DNA from: Gari tellinella
Lineage: Eukaryota > Mollusca > Bivalvia > Cardiida > Psammobiidae
Assembly: GCA_922989275.2 (NCBI GenBank)
Contig: OV277870.1
Coordinates: 26,990,742-27,054,741, forward strand
Length of the DNA: 64,000 nucleotides
Direction: 5' to 3'
Positions 13,601-28,600 of this stretch are shown piece by piece (the first letter of the stretch is position 1; every line of letters begins with the position of its first letter). The notes below the pieces were generated by a model. That model made no database searches, had not been told where the DNA came from, and saw only the letters and a program-made list of their open reading frames with translations. The translations under genes and the position numbers were made by a program.

Positions 13601-16600
13601 ATAACAATGCTTTTTTCACTGTACTGTATGCTGTCGTAACGAAAACTATAATATTTTGTTACATTTATTCATTGCTAATTGTGTTTTCCATGTAAGATTA
13701 TTACCCTTTTCCTATCCAATCATAGTAGTATCATATACTGAATGCCAGTTTCTAATCGCGCGTGATTGGCTATTCATACATAAACTGTCAATCAAGAACA
13801 GATGAAAGGCTTAATTACCAGCTTTACAAGTATTCAAACAGAATACACAGCCAAAAATGTATAATTCCATTGGCTAAATGTCTAAGATAGTTATACAAAA
13901 CATTTTCAGAACTATTTACTTGAGCAAATACATATTGATAGATATGTTTGTCTTGTAGCGACTAATTGATAACATTGGCGTTTATTTATTGGATTTAAAC
14001 AAATATTCAATACGTTTTTTAAAGTGTGTTTAATCTTGTTACGCGAACCGCATACTAAGTTATTGTACTAATACATGTAGTTCTAATCATTGTACTATGA
14101 TGCTCATTTTTACTGTAAATTGAAACAAATTATGTTCATTGCAAAATCACCACCATTAAATCATATCTAGGCATCATAATGATCAATTGTATAGCATGTA
14201 ACATATTAACCCCCGTATAACATAATACAGAATGGCAGGGCTCCAGATAAGTGGAGTATTTCAAAAACTAAAATCTTTATTTCTGCATTAAACCCTATGG
14301 TGTCACTACTCATTAGAATCGTTTCAAAAAGACGATTCTAATGAGTAGTAACACCATAGGATTTGGTTCTGGAATAATTGAGAAAATGTTGGGTTTGTTC
14401 AGTTTACCCCCTCTTATCTGGAGCCCTGCATGATTGATTATGTACAACTTAATATAGAAGCCCAATCTTATTACATATTATAGATGAGAATACTATCGTT
14501 AGTTGAAATTCATAGTTTAAATGTGTGTGTTTTGTTCTAAAGGAGTAGTCTGCTTTTGACTTGAACCTGCTTTATGTGGTCATCTGTCTTCAAAACTAGA
14601 AACATGCTGTTGGTTGAATGAATGTCTGTGAGATTCTTAATTTTAAATATATGTGTACCAATTTTAAGAATTAACAAAATAATTTAACTTTTGCATAGGC
14701 ATGTCTTTAAAAGATATTTCAGACAAAGAAAGTGTTCTGTTTTAACTTTCTGCTTGTATGTAGAAATATTTTACTACGGTACATATTCATGACTATATAA
14801 AGTTAACGTATTTTCTTTAGTGAGAGGAATATTAAAAGGCGTATTGATGTACGTAGTTTTGGAGTAAAGCGTCAATCGAGTTTGAAATAACAATGATGTT
14901 CTGTAGAAATAAAGATTTTAATTTTTGAAAACTCCCCTTATCTGGAGCCCTTATACATGATGGAACTTTATACAGAAGCCCAACCCGATTACATTACATA
15001 TTAGATGAGTATACTATGGTTAGTTGAAATTCATATTTTTAGCCATTTGTGCCAACGATCTCATATATGGGACATATGCATACAGTGTAGACTCTGATCA
15101 GACGCCGCATTATGCGGCGTCTGATCAGAGTCTACACTGTTTGCTGATAGGAATTTCAATATAAAACAAAATGAAAAATTTGACCAGGCATCCTTTTGAT
15201 AAAAAATGGACTAATCCAATATATAAACATGGAAGAATCCACTGGGTATAAATGGGTTAATGGCGTTGTTGTGAAGTTATGTGTTAAGCGAGTTTGAAAT
15301 AACGATGTTGTTCTGGTAAACATGTTTCTATTTTATTTACAAGGTGGATACCTCGACTTCCATGATGGCTATTCTGTAGTCAGAAACGAGACTGGTCGTT
15401 ACTCTTCAGTAAGTTAGTTGTTACAACTCAACTCAATTCAACTCAATTTTATTGGTAATCGGCAATACATAGAGGATAATTGTTTTTTTCAGTATAAGAT
15501 AGAAATTTAATCCATTTAGTGAACATCAGACGTTATATTTTCACGAGTGGCGAAGCCACTCGTGAAAATATAACAGTCTGATGTTCACGAAATGGATTAA
15601 ATTCGATCTTATACTGAACAAATACAATTATTCTATTTATTTATGCTTTTAAGCCACTTTTTAAACGAAATTGTTCGACAATTGTGAAAGCGAAAGTACA
15701 TGATTTACTCCGTGTTGAGCCCCAACTTTATATCGAATACATTTTCGAAACAGTTTTTCCCGTACAATGACGTCACTGATTTATTGATTTGACGTCATCC
15801 GAATTCGTCGTTGCTCCCGATTTTGGATTCGTGTTCTTCCGTTGAGTGGTTCGCGACAAATCGGGCTGCCGGAATTTAACGATAAGACACGATTGACTAC
15901 GATTCTTGAGGAGCACTACGGGGAAACTTCATTATAAAAGCGCGCGTGGCGATAATCCCACTGCTTAAAGCAGTGAAATAACCAAGTGATAATCCACTGC
16001 TATTTCTTGGTAATCCACCGAAAGGCATAAATAAATAAGTGCATTTGGCCTTGTACAATATATTCAGTGAAACATTTCCAATAAACACGTTCATGCTACT
16101 GTGTCAATTGCAAACACATTAAAAAGAACCATCAATGTTCTTGACGAATTGCCATTTTCTGCATTTTAGTGAATTGCGTTTTCGATTTAGTTAAACGAGG
16201 AATAATATCTTCTCTAAAGTACCTACAGTGGAGAATCTGTTATTCTTTCCCGTTTAAACGCAAACGTACGCAAAGCGCTAAAACGTAGAAAAGAACAACT
16301 TTTGGACAATTCTGATATTTCATGTTTATCTTGGTGGCAAACATTTTGGAGCTTGATCAGACGCCGGGTTACCCGGCGTCTGATCTGGCTCCAAACTGTT
16401 TGCACTGCAATTAATAGTTTTAGCGTAAACGCGTTTATTGGGAAAGAATAACAGATTCTCCACTGTATATGTCGTAATATAAAACAACGTATTTTTCGGT
16501 TATACACGTTACAAGCTTATATACTCAGCCCAAAAGGATAGTACCTTTTTGTTTTTTACATTTACTTAACATTAAGTAAATTTAAAAGCTCCATATCTTT

Positions 16601-19600
16601 TAAAGTACCCTAAACTCAAGTTTTGTTTGGGATTTTAAAGTCTCACCAATTTATTCCAGTAAAAACATTCAGATTAAACTACACATGTAACGAAAATGAA
16701 ATGCTTAAAATTCCATTCTTATTTCAAATCAAAGGGAAGTAATTTGACACTATGAGACTATCTGGTCTTAAGGGTGTATCAATGTCATGACTTTGGGAAA
16801 CTTTCAAAGTATATGAAAACACTCTATGATGGTTTTGTATTGAAGAGCTATTTAAGATGAATGAAAAAATAGAAAAAGTGTACATTTTGGTGAACAACAG
16901 TTGGCTCTACGGCCATGTAAAATTTACCCCACCCACTTCCTCTTATTTTGTCCATTTCAAACAGCCCGCTTCAATAAAATCCATTTTAAATGAAAACAAA
17001 TATGATAATTTGGTTTTGTGTTATTTATTTCCTATCTATGGTAGTATTTCTTCATACAAAAACTAATTTAAGAAAAAAAAGGCACCAAATATGAAACTTA
17101 TAAAGCTCTAAATAGCATCGATATGGTACTTTTTTGTAAATTTTGTAAGAGGAGATAACTCTTTTTACTTTAATAACTCAAAATTTTCAACACTGACCTT
17201 TCAATTTCTTTTCATATTTTGAACTGCCTTAGCATGGGCTTTCATCTGGTAGAATATAAGAAAAAGTTAAATACTAGAACTATTTCATTTTCAAACTTTT
17301 TTACTTTTTTCCATAAAATAAAAAATCTAATAAAATCATGCCCTATACAAAGCATATTTTTGATATTCAAGGATCGATATTGTTCAAACCTGGTGCCTGC
17401 TTTGTCTAAATTTGGTTTCTATATGTGAAAATACCACCATAGACATGAAATAAATAATGGAAACCCAAATTATCATGTTTGTTTTGTTTCGAAATAAATT
17501 TTACTGAAGCTTGTACCCTGAATGGGTAAACTTTGAAAAAAAAGTCCAAATTTGACATACCTTTTTCAAATCGCTGTAGCTCAAAAACAAGGACACCACC
17601 ATATATTTTTTTTTTCATTTTTTCATTCATCATAAACAGCTCTTCCAAAAAAACAATGTTAGAAAAAAAGTTAAATACTTTGAAAAAATGGCTTATGACA
17701 TTGATACACCCTTAATAACGCCTTGAATATTATAATGAATGAAATATCTAGCTGCCTAATATAAGCGTCATAATTTCTCTTCTATGGAAAACATTAATTT
17801 TGTAAGCATAAATGCTGTTTTCAGGAAAAAGAGTTATAATAATAATAATAATAATTCTTTATTCAATCAGTAACTTGAATTAACAAATTCCTCGTTACTC
17901 TTAACATATTAACATACACGTTAACATATTTACAGATGGCCAAAGTGGCCAAACAAACATGCATATAATAATAATAATAATAATAAAAATAAAAAAAGTA
18001 TTTCAAATGATAGTAGATTTATTTTCGAAAATTTAGAATTTGAGGTTGAACTGCTATTTTCATGAAAAAAAAGATATTAAATGATCATTTTTGGTAAATG
18101 ATTAGATAATAAAACACTGACTCGTATACAAATCAATCAAGGTAGTTCAGTGCAGCTTTCCTCATATCAAAAGCTTCATAGATATACCTTGATAGATTTA
18201 GTAAGGTTTTGGAACTATTTGATTTCATCAATCCTACATACTTATAAGCACTTGGGTTTTGGTAAAAATAACGTTTTAGATATTTTTTTCTTAAGTCAGT
18301 ATACAGAGTACATACTAAAACAAAATGAAACTCGTCTTCTATGTCATGCTTGTAACAAAACACACAATACCTTTCCTCTCTTTCAGTTCTACCTGCACCG
18401 TAACGCCCGGATTCAATTCTTAAATTATGGGATGATAATCTCAACTTAGCTAAAATATACATGTACTTCTTTGGTAAAACAGTAAGATAATGTTCGTGTT
18501 CAAAAGTTTCTTTGAAAAATTTGTATGTATATAAAACGTTAGACTCTTGGATAGAAGCACACCAAGACTGTTTAAATACGTCCACTACTCTGGCTTTAAA
18601 AACAACATGAAACTTATTTAAATCCACCGTATATTGATTCAGCCAAACATAGGAAAAACCATAATCATCTAAAAGTTTTTTAACATCACTTAACCAGTTG
18701 GTTTTACCCTTGTTAAGATCATCACCCATTTCACTCAACAATGTTTGAAGAATAATATTTTCACTTAGAACAAGTTTGCACCAGTACTTAATTACTCTGC
18801 TATACCTATTGATATACAATGGAAACCTACCTAACTCACCGTAAATACACATGTTACGTGTAGAAGCTCTAACACCTAATAATCTCTTACAAAATTTTAA
18901 ATGCAGATTCTCCAATTGTTTACTTTTTGTGCAGCCCCACACTTCACATGAGTAATTCAAGATGGATCCTACGAAGGCATCGAAAAGCTGACAAAAAGTC
19001 TTTGGTTTAAAGCAATACTTTTTAACGTTTACAACCAATGTATTAAGGGCTTTTAAACCCTTACCTGTTAATGTACTTATATAACTGTTAAATGTGCCAG
19101 TATAACTAAAAACAACGCATAAATAAGTAAAATCATCTACAATTTCTATTGTTTGACCTTTATATTTCCAAACATATTCCATCGGTACTCTGCCCCTATT
19201 TCTGAAAACCATTATCTTTGTTTTCTTCACATTGACCTCTAACCCCCATCTGTCACAATACCTTTCCAAATTATCTAAACTATTCTGCAATTCGCTTGGA
19301 TCAGACCCCAACATCACCATATCATCCGCAAATAAAAGCAAAATAAGGTTTATTTGATCAAGAGTCAGTCCGCTACTTATTCTGTCTGAAAGAAACAGCT
19401 CAAGGTCATTAAGATAAAGAGCAAACATTATCGGTGATATTACCTCCCCTTGCTTTAAACCAATCGCACATTCGTAGAAGGATGAATAATCATCACAATG
19501 CTTAATACACATTTTAACTATTGAATACATTTCTTTAATGATCCGTAACATTTTACCCTTAATACCTACCCTAAACAATTTCAGCCAAAGACCATGGTGA

Positions 19601-22600
19601 TACACACTGTCAAATGCCTTTTTCAAATCAACAAAGGCGCAAAATAATTTCCCCTTATTACGCAATATTTTTTGAATTGTTGCATTCAACACAAATATAG
19701 CGTCTGTTGTTGAGCGGCCCTTTCTAAACCCAAATTGGGCGTCTGTCAGAATATCATTGTTTTCAGCCCAAGATGAAATGCGATTGTTTAAAACGCCTGT
19801 GAAAATCTTTGAGAAACAGCTCACCAACGAAATGCCCCTGTAGTTATTAACGTTACTTTTATCACCCTTCTTAAATAACGGTACAATAATACCCTCACAC
19901 CATTTCTCTGGGAAAACACCCGATTCAAATATACAATTAAATATGTCAACTAAATGAGCAGACAGAATATCAAAAGATTCCAAAAAATACTCGTTAATAA
20001 GTTGATCACCGGCATATGCCTTGTTCCTTTTCAATTTTCTAACAACAGCTTCAATTTCAGATTGTGTAATCGGAGAATCAAGCTCCTCAAAAGACACATT
20101 TTGTGAATCAAAATCATTATTCACAAAGAAATCTTCTGAATCACTATCATGTGGATTTGGCAAATCATCATTTAGTTTTGAAAAGTATTCAAAAAATTCA
20201 TCTAGCGATATGTCCCGTGCACTGCTTTCATCATTTCGCTTACTAAAATGCCGCCAAAAGTCCCTCGGCTTTCTATGTCTCAATCTTTCGACCTCTGTCA
20301 TTTTATTAAGCTCAAAACGTCTTTTCTTTTTTTTAATCAAGTTCTTGTATATCTTTTTCTTATCCAACATTGATATTCTGTTTGCATCATTCTTACATTT
20401 ATCAAAAACATGCAAATACTGTTGATAAATACGCTTAGCTTCTAAACATTCACTATCAAACCAGTCTGCCTTTTTAATAAAGGACTTTATATAACTATTC
20501 GATCGAGATTTATACATGCGTTTTAAAAACAATGGACTAGCTACTTCATTTAATATCTGTGTAAAGTCATTAATGCCTTTATTAACACTCTCTTTGCCAT
20601 TTAACACCATGTCATCAGTAATTCTATTTAATACAGGTAACTGTGCAATAAGTCGACGCCTAAATTATACCTTTTATTTTTAATACAATGTGCCAGTTAT
20701 TGCGCTATAATAATTCAATGTCGTCTGCCACTATCAATAAAACAAAAATTAAATACAGTTTATGTACTAGACGCTGATAATTTAGAATACAAAAGTTGAT
20801 AATTTCTTTTTTGGCTAAGTATATAATTGCCTTTGACTTTTCCCCTGCTGAATATTCATATGTAAAATTCCATCCACTATGAACATCTATCATCTGAACA
20901 ATTACATTGGTTAATACGGTAACTTAACTCTTTCCTCCCTGAAACTTTAAATGGAAAATTCCAGTTTCCATTTTAGTCTAGTCCATTTCTGACTTTTAAG
21001 GGTTGTTTTTGTCAATATTTGGCATTGTGACAAACAGTGAAGAACCTGATCAGAGGGCTCCTTTCGGAGCCCTCTGATCAGGGTCTTCACTGTTTGCATA
21101 GGACAAGTGTACTATTCACATGTACACTGTTTGAAAAGCACGCCTATAAGCGGGACTAGGGTTCAAAGAGTTAAGAACATAAGGAAGCGTTTTCCAGGAA
21201 TGTTTACATACGTTGTACCTGTATCAGAGGGTATACGACAAAGGTACACACCCTGATTTGACAGCTGCTTCAGTGGCTGTATACGTAATCTAGGTTTTCA
21301 CTTTTTAAAGATAGAATCAACTCATTTAGTCTAGCGAAGGGTATACTCCTCATTTACAATCGGTTTACCTTTGAAAGATACATTAACCTTTATGAAAAAA
21401 TACCCTTTTAAACATTTAGGATCCCTCTTATCGGGGTTTGCATTGCTTATTATTGTGCAAAATATCGTAGAACTCAATCCTAAATGTACTAGACTTAATT
21501 AAGAATTGGAATTCTTCTTTTTGGGTTTCCAGGGGTGAATGAAAATACGTTGATAGCGTTTCTAAAGTCGCCACATCTTAACTTTGAGCTATGGATTTTC
21601 GCTAGGTCGAAAAAATGATATATACAGTGAACCCATGTTATATATTGGCACTCATTACTCCGGCCTTTTCAAGAACCGGCATTAAAAGCTTTTTTATGGA
21701 TTTATTTGTTCTTTACTTCCCGCTTTACATCGGCAATTTCGGTTTCCGGCAGCCATATTCGGCAAACCAATTTACCGTTATCAGTGTTTTTACCTCTCAT
21801 TACACCGATTTTATGTCTCTAGAAAAATCTGAAAAAATCTCATTAAGCGAGCTTGACATATTAAAGTTCTATTGTATTAGACTGAGATTCTTGAATACTT
21901 TGTTTCTTTCAGTTTATATATGCTGATCGTGCAGAACAGATAATATCCAAGCATAATCCTAGCCAGCCTCTGTTCCTATATCTGCCATTCCAGAGTGTCC
22001 ACGAGCCAATAGAGGTACATACGTCATTCTTTCGCAATAAACACGTTCCATTGCAAACAGTTTGGAACCAGATCAGACGCCGGGTACAAATATGCTCCAT
22101 TTTAACAGTTTTCAGTACAGTGCTCCCTCTCTACAACGACCCTCCCAACAACGACACCTTCCGAACAACGACCCTTGCCGCAGTTCCCTAACAGGACATT
22201 TTATGTCTAACGTTTTTACTGCTGTAATATCGTCTGCTTAAAGTCGTCGTTTGCTTTTTTCTAAAAGTTACAAATTGAACATTTTGACAAAAAAAACCAC
22301 CTAAATGACGAGTGAAAAACAGGCTGAATCCTGATCAGACGCGTCCGATCTGGATTAAGCTGTTTGCAAATATAAATCAATTTACCTCCCTCTAACGACT
22401 CCCTCCGAATAACGCATTAATGTGTACATTTTTTATCTCCCAACTGTTGTCGTTGCATAGAGTGTACACGATGGAGAATACGTCATTCGTTCGCAATAAA
22501 CGCGCTCCATTGCATTATTACATTATCTAATGACAGATGTATCCAGCAATCATTGCATTGTTTCAGATAGATCATGTTCTGGAACTTCTGGATCTTGTTG

Positions 22601-25600
22601 TTCTGACATCGTGTTTTGCAGTCAAAAAGCAATGATTTTGTGGATCTGCTGCATCTCTTTTTAGGCTCTGGATCAAAAGCGGCATGCAATTGGCGATCTT
22701 GACATTTTCCAATGCGTAACAGAGCTGAACAGAGCGTAACAATGCACAACAAAGCTTGATAATCGTATCAGAGCATGATTTAAAGCGTCACAATCGCATC
22801 AAAGCGTAATAAAGCGTAATAAAGCTTATAAAAGAGTGATTTCAAGCGTAGCAAAGCCTGATCAAAGCGGGATCAAAGCGTGAGGAACCGTAACAAGTCG
22901 GGAAATAACTCGTCCCAAAGCGGCAACCAATTCGTATCAGAGCGTATCAGAGCTTATCAGAGCGTAAGAGATCGTGATATTTTTGGAAAAGTAAACAAAA
23001 AGGACGACGCTTTGCTCGCTGATTTAAAGCGCGGCATTCGCCGTTGGTGTGAACCTTGCATAATCAGTTTTATTGTGCATTGTATTCAATAAGAACAAAC
23101 TGATCCCAGACGTTTTTTTCTTATTGTGCATTGTATTCAATAAGGAGAAACTGATCAACAACCTTAATCCTTTTGAAAACACTCGGACAACGAAAAATGT
23201 GATATATATGAACACAATCTTTATTATTCATTTCCATTTAACTTTTAACTATTATACATTGTGCTTTATATAAAGAGACATGTCTACTTAGTCGCTATCT
23301 TTATGAGTTATTCCCTCTGCCAATAACTAAAAGGAAGGCAGGTCGGTATTTTCATTTTCGAACACATGCTCGGCCCTTGAAACCATCACCCATCATTATT
23401 CATCGGCGCTATATGACCTATTCTATGTCACAGTGCCGTAAAACCCGACTCATCAATAAATCCATCTACAGTGGAACCCCTCCAAACCGGAACCTCCAAA
23501 AACCGGAATTCTCACTAAACCGGACAAAAATTTAGGTCCCGTTCCAACCCTTTTTTGTTCTAAATTACGCCATAAATACACACTTTATACTACATTCATG
23601 AATATGTATCATCAGAAATATTTCTATATTCTAGTAAATGATAGCTTAAAGCAGGTTGAAATTAAAGCAAAATGTGCATTAAGGCGCATTCTGCTTTACT
23701 TTCAACCTGCTATAAGTGGGCAGCTATCTTCTATACTAGAAACAAGCTATCGGATAATCGGATAAAACCCCTCTAAACTGGAAACCCCTTTCAACCGGAA
23801 ATTTATGGTGTCCCCATACACGTTCGGATTAGAAGGGTTTTATTGTATTGTTTTCTATGTGGACACTATTTTATCGTTATGCAGGTTCCCCCTGAGTTTG
23901 AAGCTCTTTATCCGAACATACAGACGGAGGGAAGACGAAAGTTTTGTGGTAACTTAAGCTATTTTCTTGTCCACAAAATTAATTGTATATTTGCTTGACA
24001 ATATGATGTATCGACAACTTTTTTCTTGTTTTCTTGATATTTTACCCATTTTCTGCAAAATATGAAGGATTTCTATGTTTGTACAAATAAAGTCTGTACT
24101 ATTTTGCTTGTTTCTATGGGGCGTTAGGTGGCGATTCATCAGTATCCAAACTGTTTGCAAAAGTTACAAAGGTTGATTTCATTCCGCTGCTAGCATGCTC
24201 AGAGTTAATAGTTATGCTTGTTGTTCCAAAAGACCTTGCAGAATTTAATATATGTTAACTGGTTTCTTCCAGGCATGGTTACCGCCCTTGACTGTGCTAT
24301 AGGCCGTGTGGTACAAGCACTTAAAAACAAAGGACTATACGATGACACTATTTTCTTCTTCACGCCAGATGTAAGTCAGTACCGTCGTTATGTAAAATGT
24401 TTGACGATATCTTTTTCTATCATGTGGCACATACTTATGCCAATCTACATGTGACTTTAATTAACTAAACATTTCCCAATAGTCTATTACTAATTTTGAA
24501 GATAGTGGCCCACTTGTATCAGGTTGAATGTAAGACAGAATACTCCTAAATGCATCTTTATAACAATAACAGTCTTCAACATTCTGCTAGAAACTGTCAC
24601 GTTCGTTGATGTATTGAATTCCCTCTGCGTTTAAAAACGAGAAATTTTATACAGCGCTCCCTCTCTTCAACGACACCCAATGGGAAACAAAAAATATGTT
24701 ATTCGGGGGGAGTCGTTACAGGGAGGGAAATTGGTTTACATTTGCAAACAGCTTGAATCCAGATCAGACGCCGCGTTACGCGGCGTCTGATCTGGATTCA
24801 AGCTGTTTGTCACTCGTCATTAAATTTTTTCTGTCAAAATGTCAATTATGTAACTATGAGAAAAACAGCAGACGACAGTTTTAAGCAGACAATATTGCAA
24901 AAATGAAAGTGTTAGGCATATAATTGTCTTGTTTCGGGAACAGCGGTAAGGGTCATTGTAAGGATAGAGTCGTTGTAGCGAGGGAGCGCTGTATTTTCTC
25001 TACTATAAATGAGGATTTTTCTACCAACAGAATGGCGGCTGGATTCCGTTTCATGGAAATAACTGGCCATTGCGCGGCGGAAAGATCACAATATGGGAAG
25101 GGGGAACCAGAGTGGCAGGATTCGTGTCTGGTGCCCGGCTTCAGCGTAAAGGATATACACATGACGGGTGAGAACGTTTTCTAATTTTTAATGTTTGCAT
25201 AAAACATAACTCATATAAGGATATTGATATTCCAAATAGGGAATTTAAATAGTACCAATTTATAGAAAATTGCTATTTACTAATATTTCAATTGTCCCAT
25301 TATCAAAGAAACCATATCCAAATACACGTTATATTTTTGTTACATGTAAACAACCATAAAACCAAAGAGGAAACTATCTATATTAGTGTTTAACATTACA
25401 CGAATTTTGTATCTAGAAAAATATATTCGTAAAGGTAAAGGTAAAGGTGGAGTTTATAAAGTCTGCTATTATGATTACATATTCTGCCGACTTTTACATT
25501 TACACAAATTTGCATCGAGAAAAATGTATAACATGTACAGAAGGTAAAGAAAACATTAACTATCTAACTGTATAATACGCAATTGTTTCGTATATGCTTA

Positions 25601-28600
25601 AATATGTACAGTAGGGGGAGGGGCATTATTATTTCCTATGAACACTTACATGTATGTGATAACAATCATTATATGCATAGCAATGAGAATACCTCAGCAG
25701 GTTCCAAACTGTTTGCCATTTTCTATTTTAAAATTCAAACTGTTCAATTGCTTGTCATTTTCTACAATTGATTGAATTGTTTTTGCCCTTCGTTTCACTT
25801 TAACGGGAAAAAGGTCGTTCTCTTATGTATTTGTCTCACTCCAGGATGATGCACGCTGTAGACTGGCATCCAACTATTCTGTCAGCAGCTGGTCTGAAAG
25901 CTAGTAAGTACTTGTTCAAAAAAGTATATAACGAGCGTATAACATTAACATAACGATCACTAAAAAGAAGACTAATCGACACCATAATGGCAGGTGTCAG
26001 GTTAAAGTAAGGTTAACGCACAACAAAAAGCTTCTACAGGAGCTTTCTGTTTTAGGTGAACTTTGCTTTAAAAACATCTACTTGCCTTAAACATCTGATA
26101 TTTACTAAAAATTAGTGGTTGTAATAGATAATGTTTTGTTGTATATGTTGTATACTCAGGGAAAATTAGCAGCGAAATGAAAGGCAAACGTATGGCAGAA
26201 ATATCCTTTAGTAGCTTTCAACCTTGCTGTAAGTTGTACTGCATTAAAAGGGCATTTTTATTTAAGTGTCAACGGTTTTAATTACTCAATAATTACTTAA
26301 TACAAGCTTTTTATGTTTTTTAAATACAAAACACACTATTGCCTAATTTGGATATGATAACAAATTATTTCAAGACCAAGCCTTGTAAACGGTGATACTC
26401 TCCGCTGGAAATACATGTATCCAGCCACTAATTATTTTTTCTTCATTGCCCTTTTAATATTTAAACAATTAAGTTGAATTTTTATATCATTTTAGGCATA
26501 GATGATGACATAGATGGAATCGACCAATGGGAATCCATCAGTACAGGTAGTGACTCTAAGCGGACAGAATTCATCTACAATCTGGATGACGTAATTCCGC
26601 CCACTCAAGGTCACGCAGCAATAAGGTAAAACAGTCATAGAAAAAAACGATATAGAAATATGCTAACCCAGTTAAGGTCACGCAGCTATAAGGTATATCA
26701 CTCATAGAATATAAAATATTGATATATCCACCCCTTTTCAAAGTCCCGCAGCAATACGGTAATACACTCTTAAACAATACAATATTGAAGTATACATACC
26801 GATTAAATGTCACGCCCCAAAAAGGTAAAAGTAAACCACTCCTAGAGAATACAATTTTGCAATATACATACCTATTAAATGTCATGCAACAATAAGGTAA
26901 AACACTAACAGAAAATACAATATTGCAATAAACACACCCATTCAATGTCATGCAACAATAAGGTAAAACACTAACAGAAAATACAATATTGCAATATACA
27001 TACCTATTGAAAGTCATGCAACAATAAGGTAAAACACTAACAGAAAATACAATATTGCAATAAACACACCCATTCAATGTCATGCAACAATAAGGTAAAA
27101 CACTAACAGAAAATACAATATTGCAATAAACACACCCATTCAATGTCATGTAACAATAAGGTAAAACACTAACAGAAAATACAATATTGCAATAAACACA
27201 CCCATTCAATGTCATGCAACAATAAGGTAAAACACTAACAGAAAATACAATATTGCAATATACACACCCATTCAATGTCATGTAACAATAAAGTAAACCA
27301 CTCTTAGAAAATACAATATCGCAATATACACACTCATTCAATGTCATGTAACAATAAGGTAAAACACCTACAGAAAATACAATATTGCAATAAACACACC
27401 CATTCAATGTCATGCAACAATAAGGTAAAACACCTACAGAAAATACAATATTGCAATATACACATCCATTCAATGTCATGTAACAATAAGGTAAAACACC
27501 TACAGAAAATACAATATTGCAATATACACACCCATTCAATGTCATGCAACAATAAGGTAAAACACCTACAGAAAATACAATATTGCAATATACATACCTA
27601 TTGAAAGTCATGCAACAATAAGGTAAAACACCTACAGAAAATACAATATTGCAATATACACACCCATTCAATGTCATGTAACAATAAAGTAAACCACTCT
27701 TAGAAAATACAATTTTGCAATATACACACCCATTCAATGTCATGTAACAATAAAGTAAACCACTCTTAGAAAATACAATATCGCAATATACACACTCATT
27801 CAAGGTCACACAGCAATCGATTAGCCTTCGTTTAGTAGTCGTAAACGAGAGATTTATCTGTATTATATATAAGTATTTTCTGTTCCCAGGATGGGAGATT
27901 ATAAACTAATCGCTGGCTATCCGGGACACGATAGCGACTGGTACCCACCTGAGAAATTGTATACTAATATAACAGATCCACACAAATGGGTTCATTACCT
28001 CATAGAGGAGGCCAAACTATATGAAAGCCGGAGAAAACCCGGGAAACAGACCGTCATGCTTTTTAACTTAAAAGGTAAGTTTTATATAATCAGTTTCTCA
28101 TTAGGGGCTATTTTGTTTGCTATTTTATATGAAATATTCTGCTAATTTGGCACACATTTCAATGCCTTAACTCTTTCCTCCCTGAAACTTTAAATAAACA
28201 ATTCCAGTTTCCATTTTAGTCAAGTCTATTTCTGACTTTTAAGGGTTGTTTTTGTCAATATTTGGCATTATGACAAACAGTGAAGACCCTGATCAGAGGG
28301 CTCCTAGGAGCCCTCTGATCTGGGTCTTCACTATTTGCATAGGACAAGTGTACTATTCACATGTACACGTTTTGCAAAGGACGCCAATAGGCGGGACTAG
28401 GGTTCAAAGGGTTAAGATCACCCTTGTATGAACTATATATTTAACTCATTTAGGTCTAGTGACGCATATATGCGTCCATTACCATAAGTGTAACTGTGAA
28501 TGGTACACTGGTCTAATGCAAACAGTGAAGTCCCTGATTAGAGGGCTCCTGCAGGAACCCTCGAATCAGGGACTTCACTGTTTGCCATTTGCAATATATT

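Noticed and set aside
16857..17066. 69-codon frame conserved between both 940-bp elements
   Set aside because: It is conserved because the whole element is near identical; a similar frame on the other arm shows that it arises from the inverted repeat. No transposase motif.
26571..27809. 412-codon minus-strand frame with 22-residue repeats
   Set aside because: It is antisense to sulfatase exon 8 and to the 66-bp minisatellite; the open frame follows from unit length divisible by 3.
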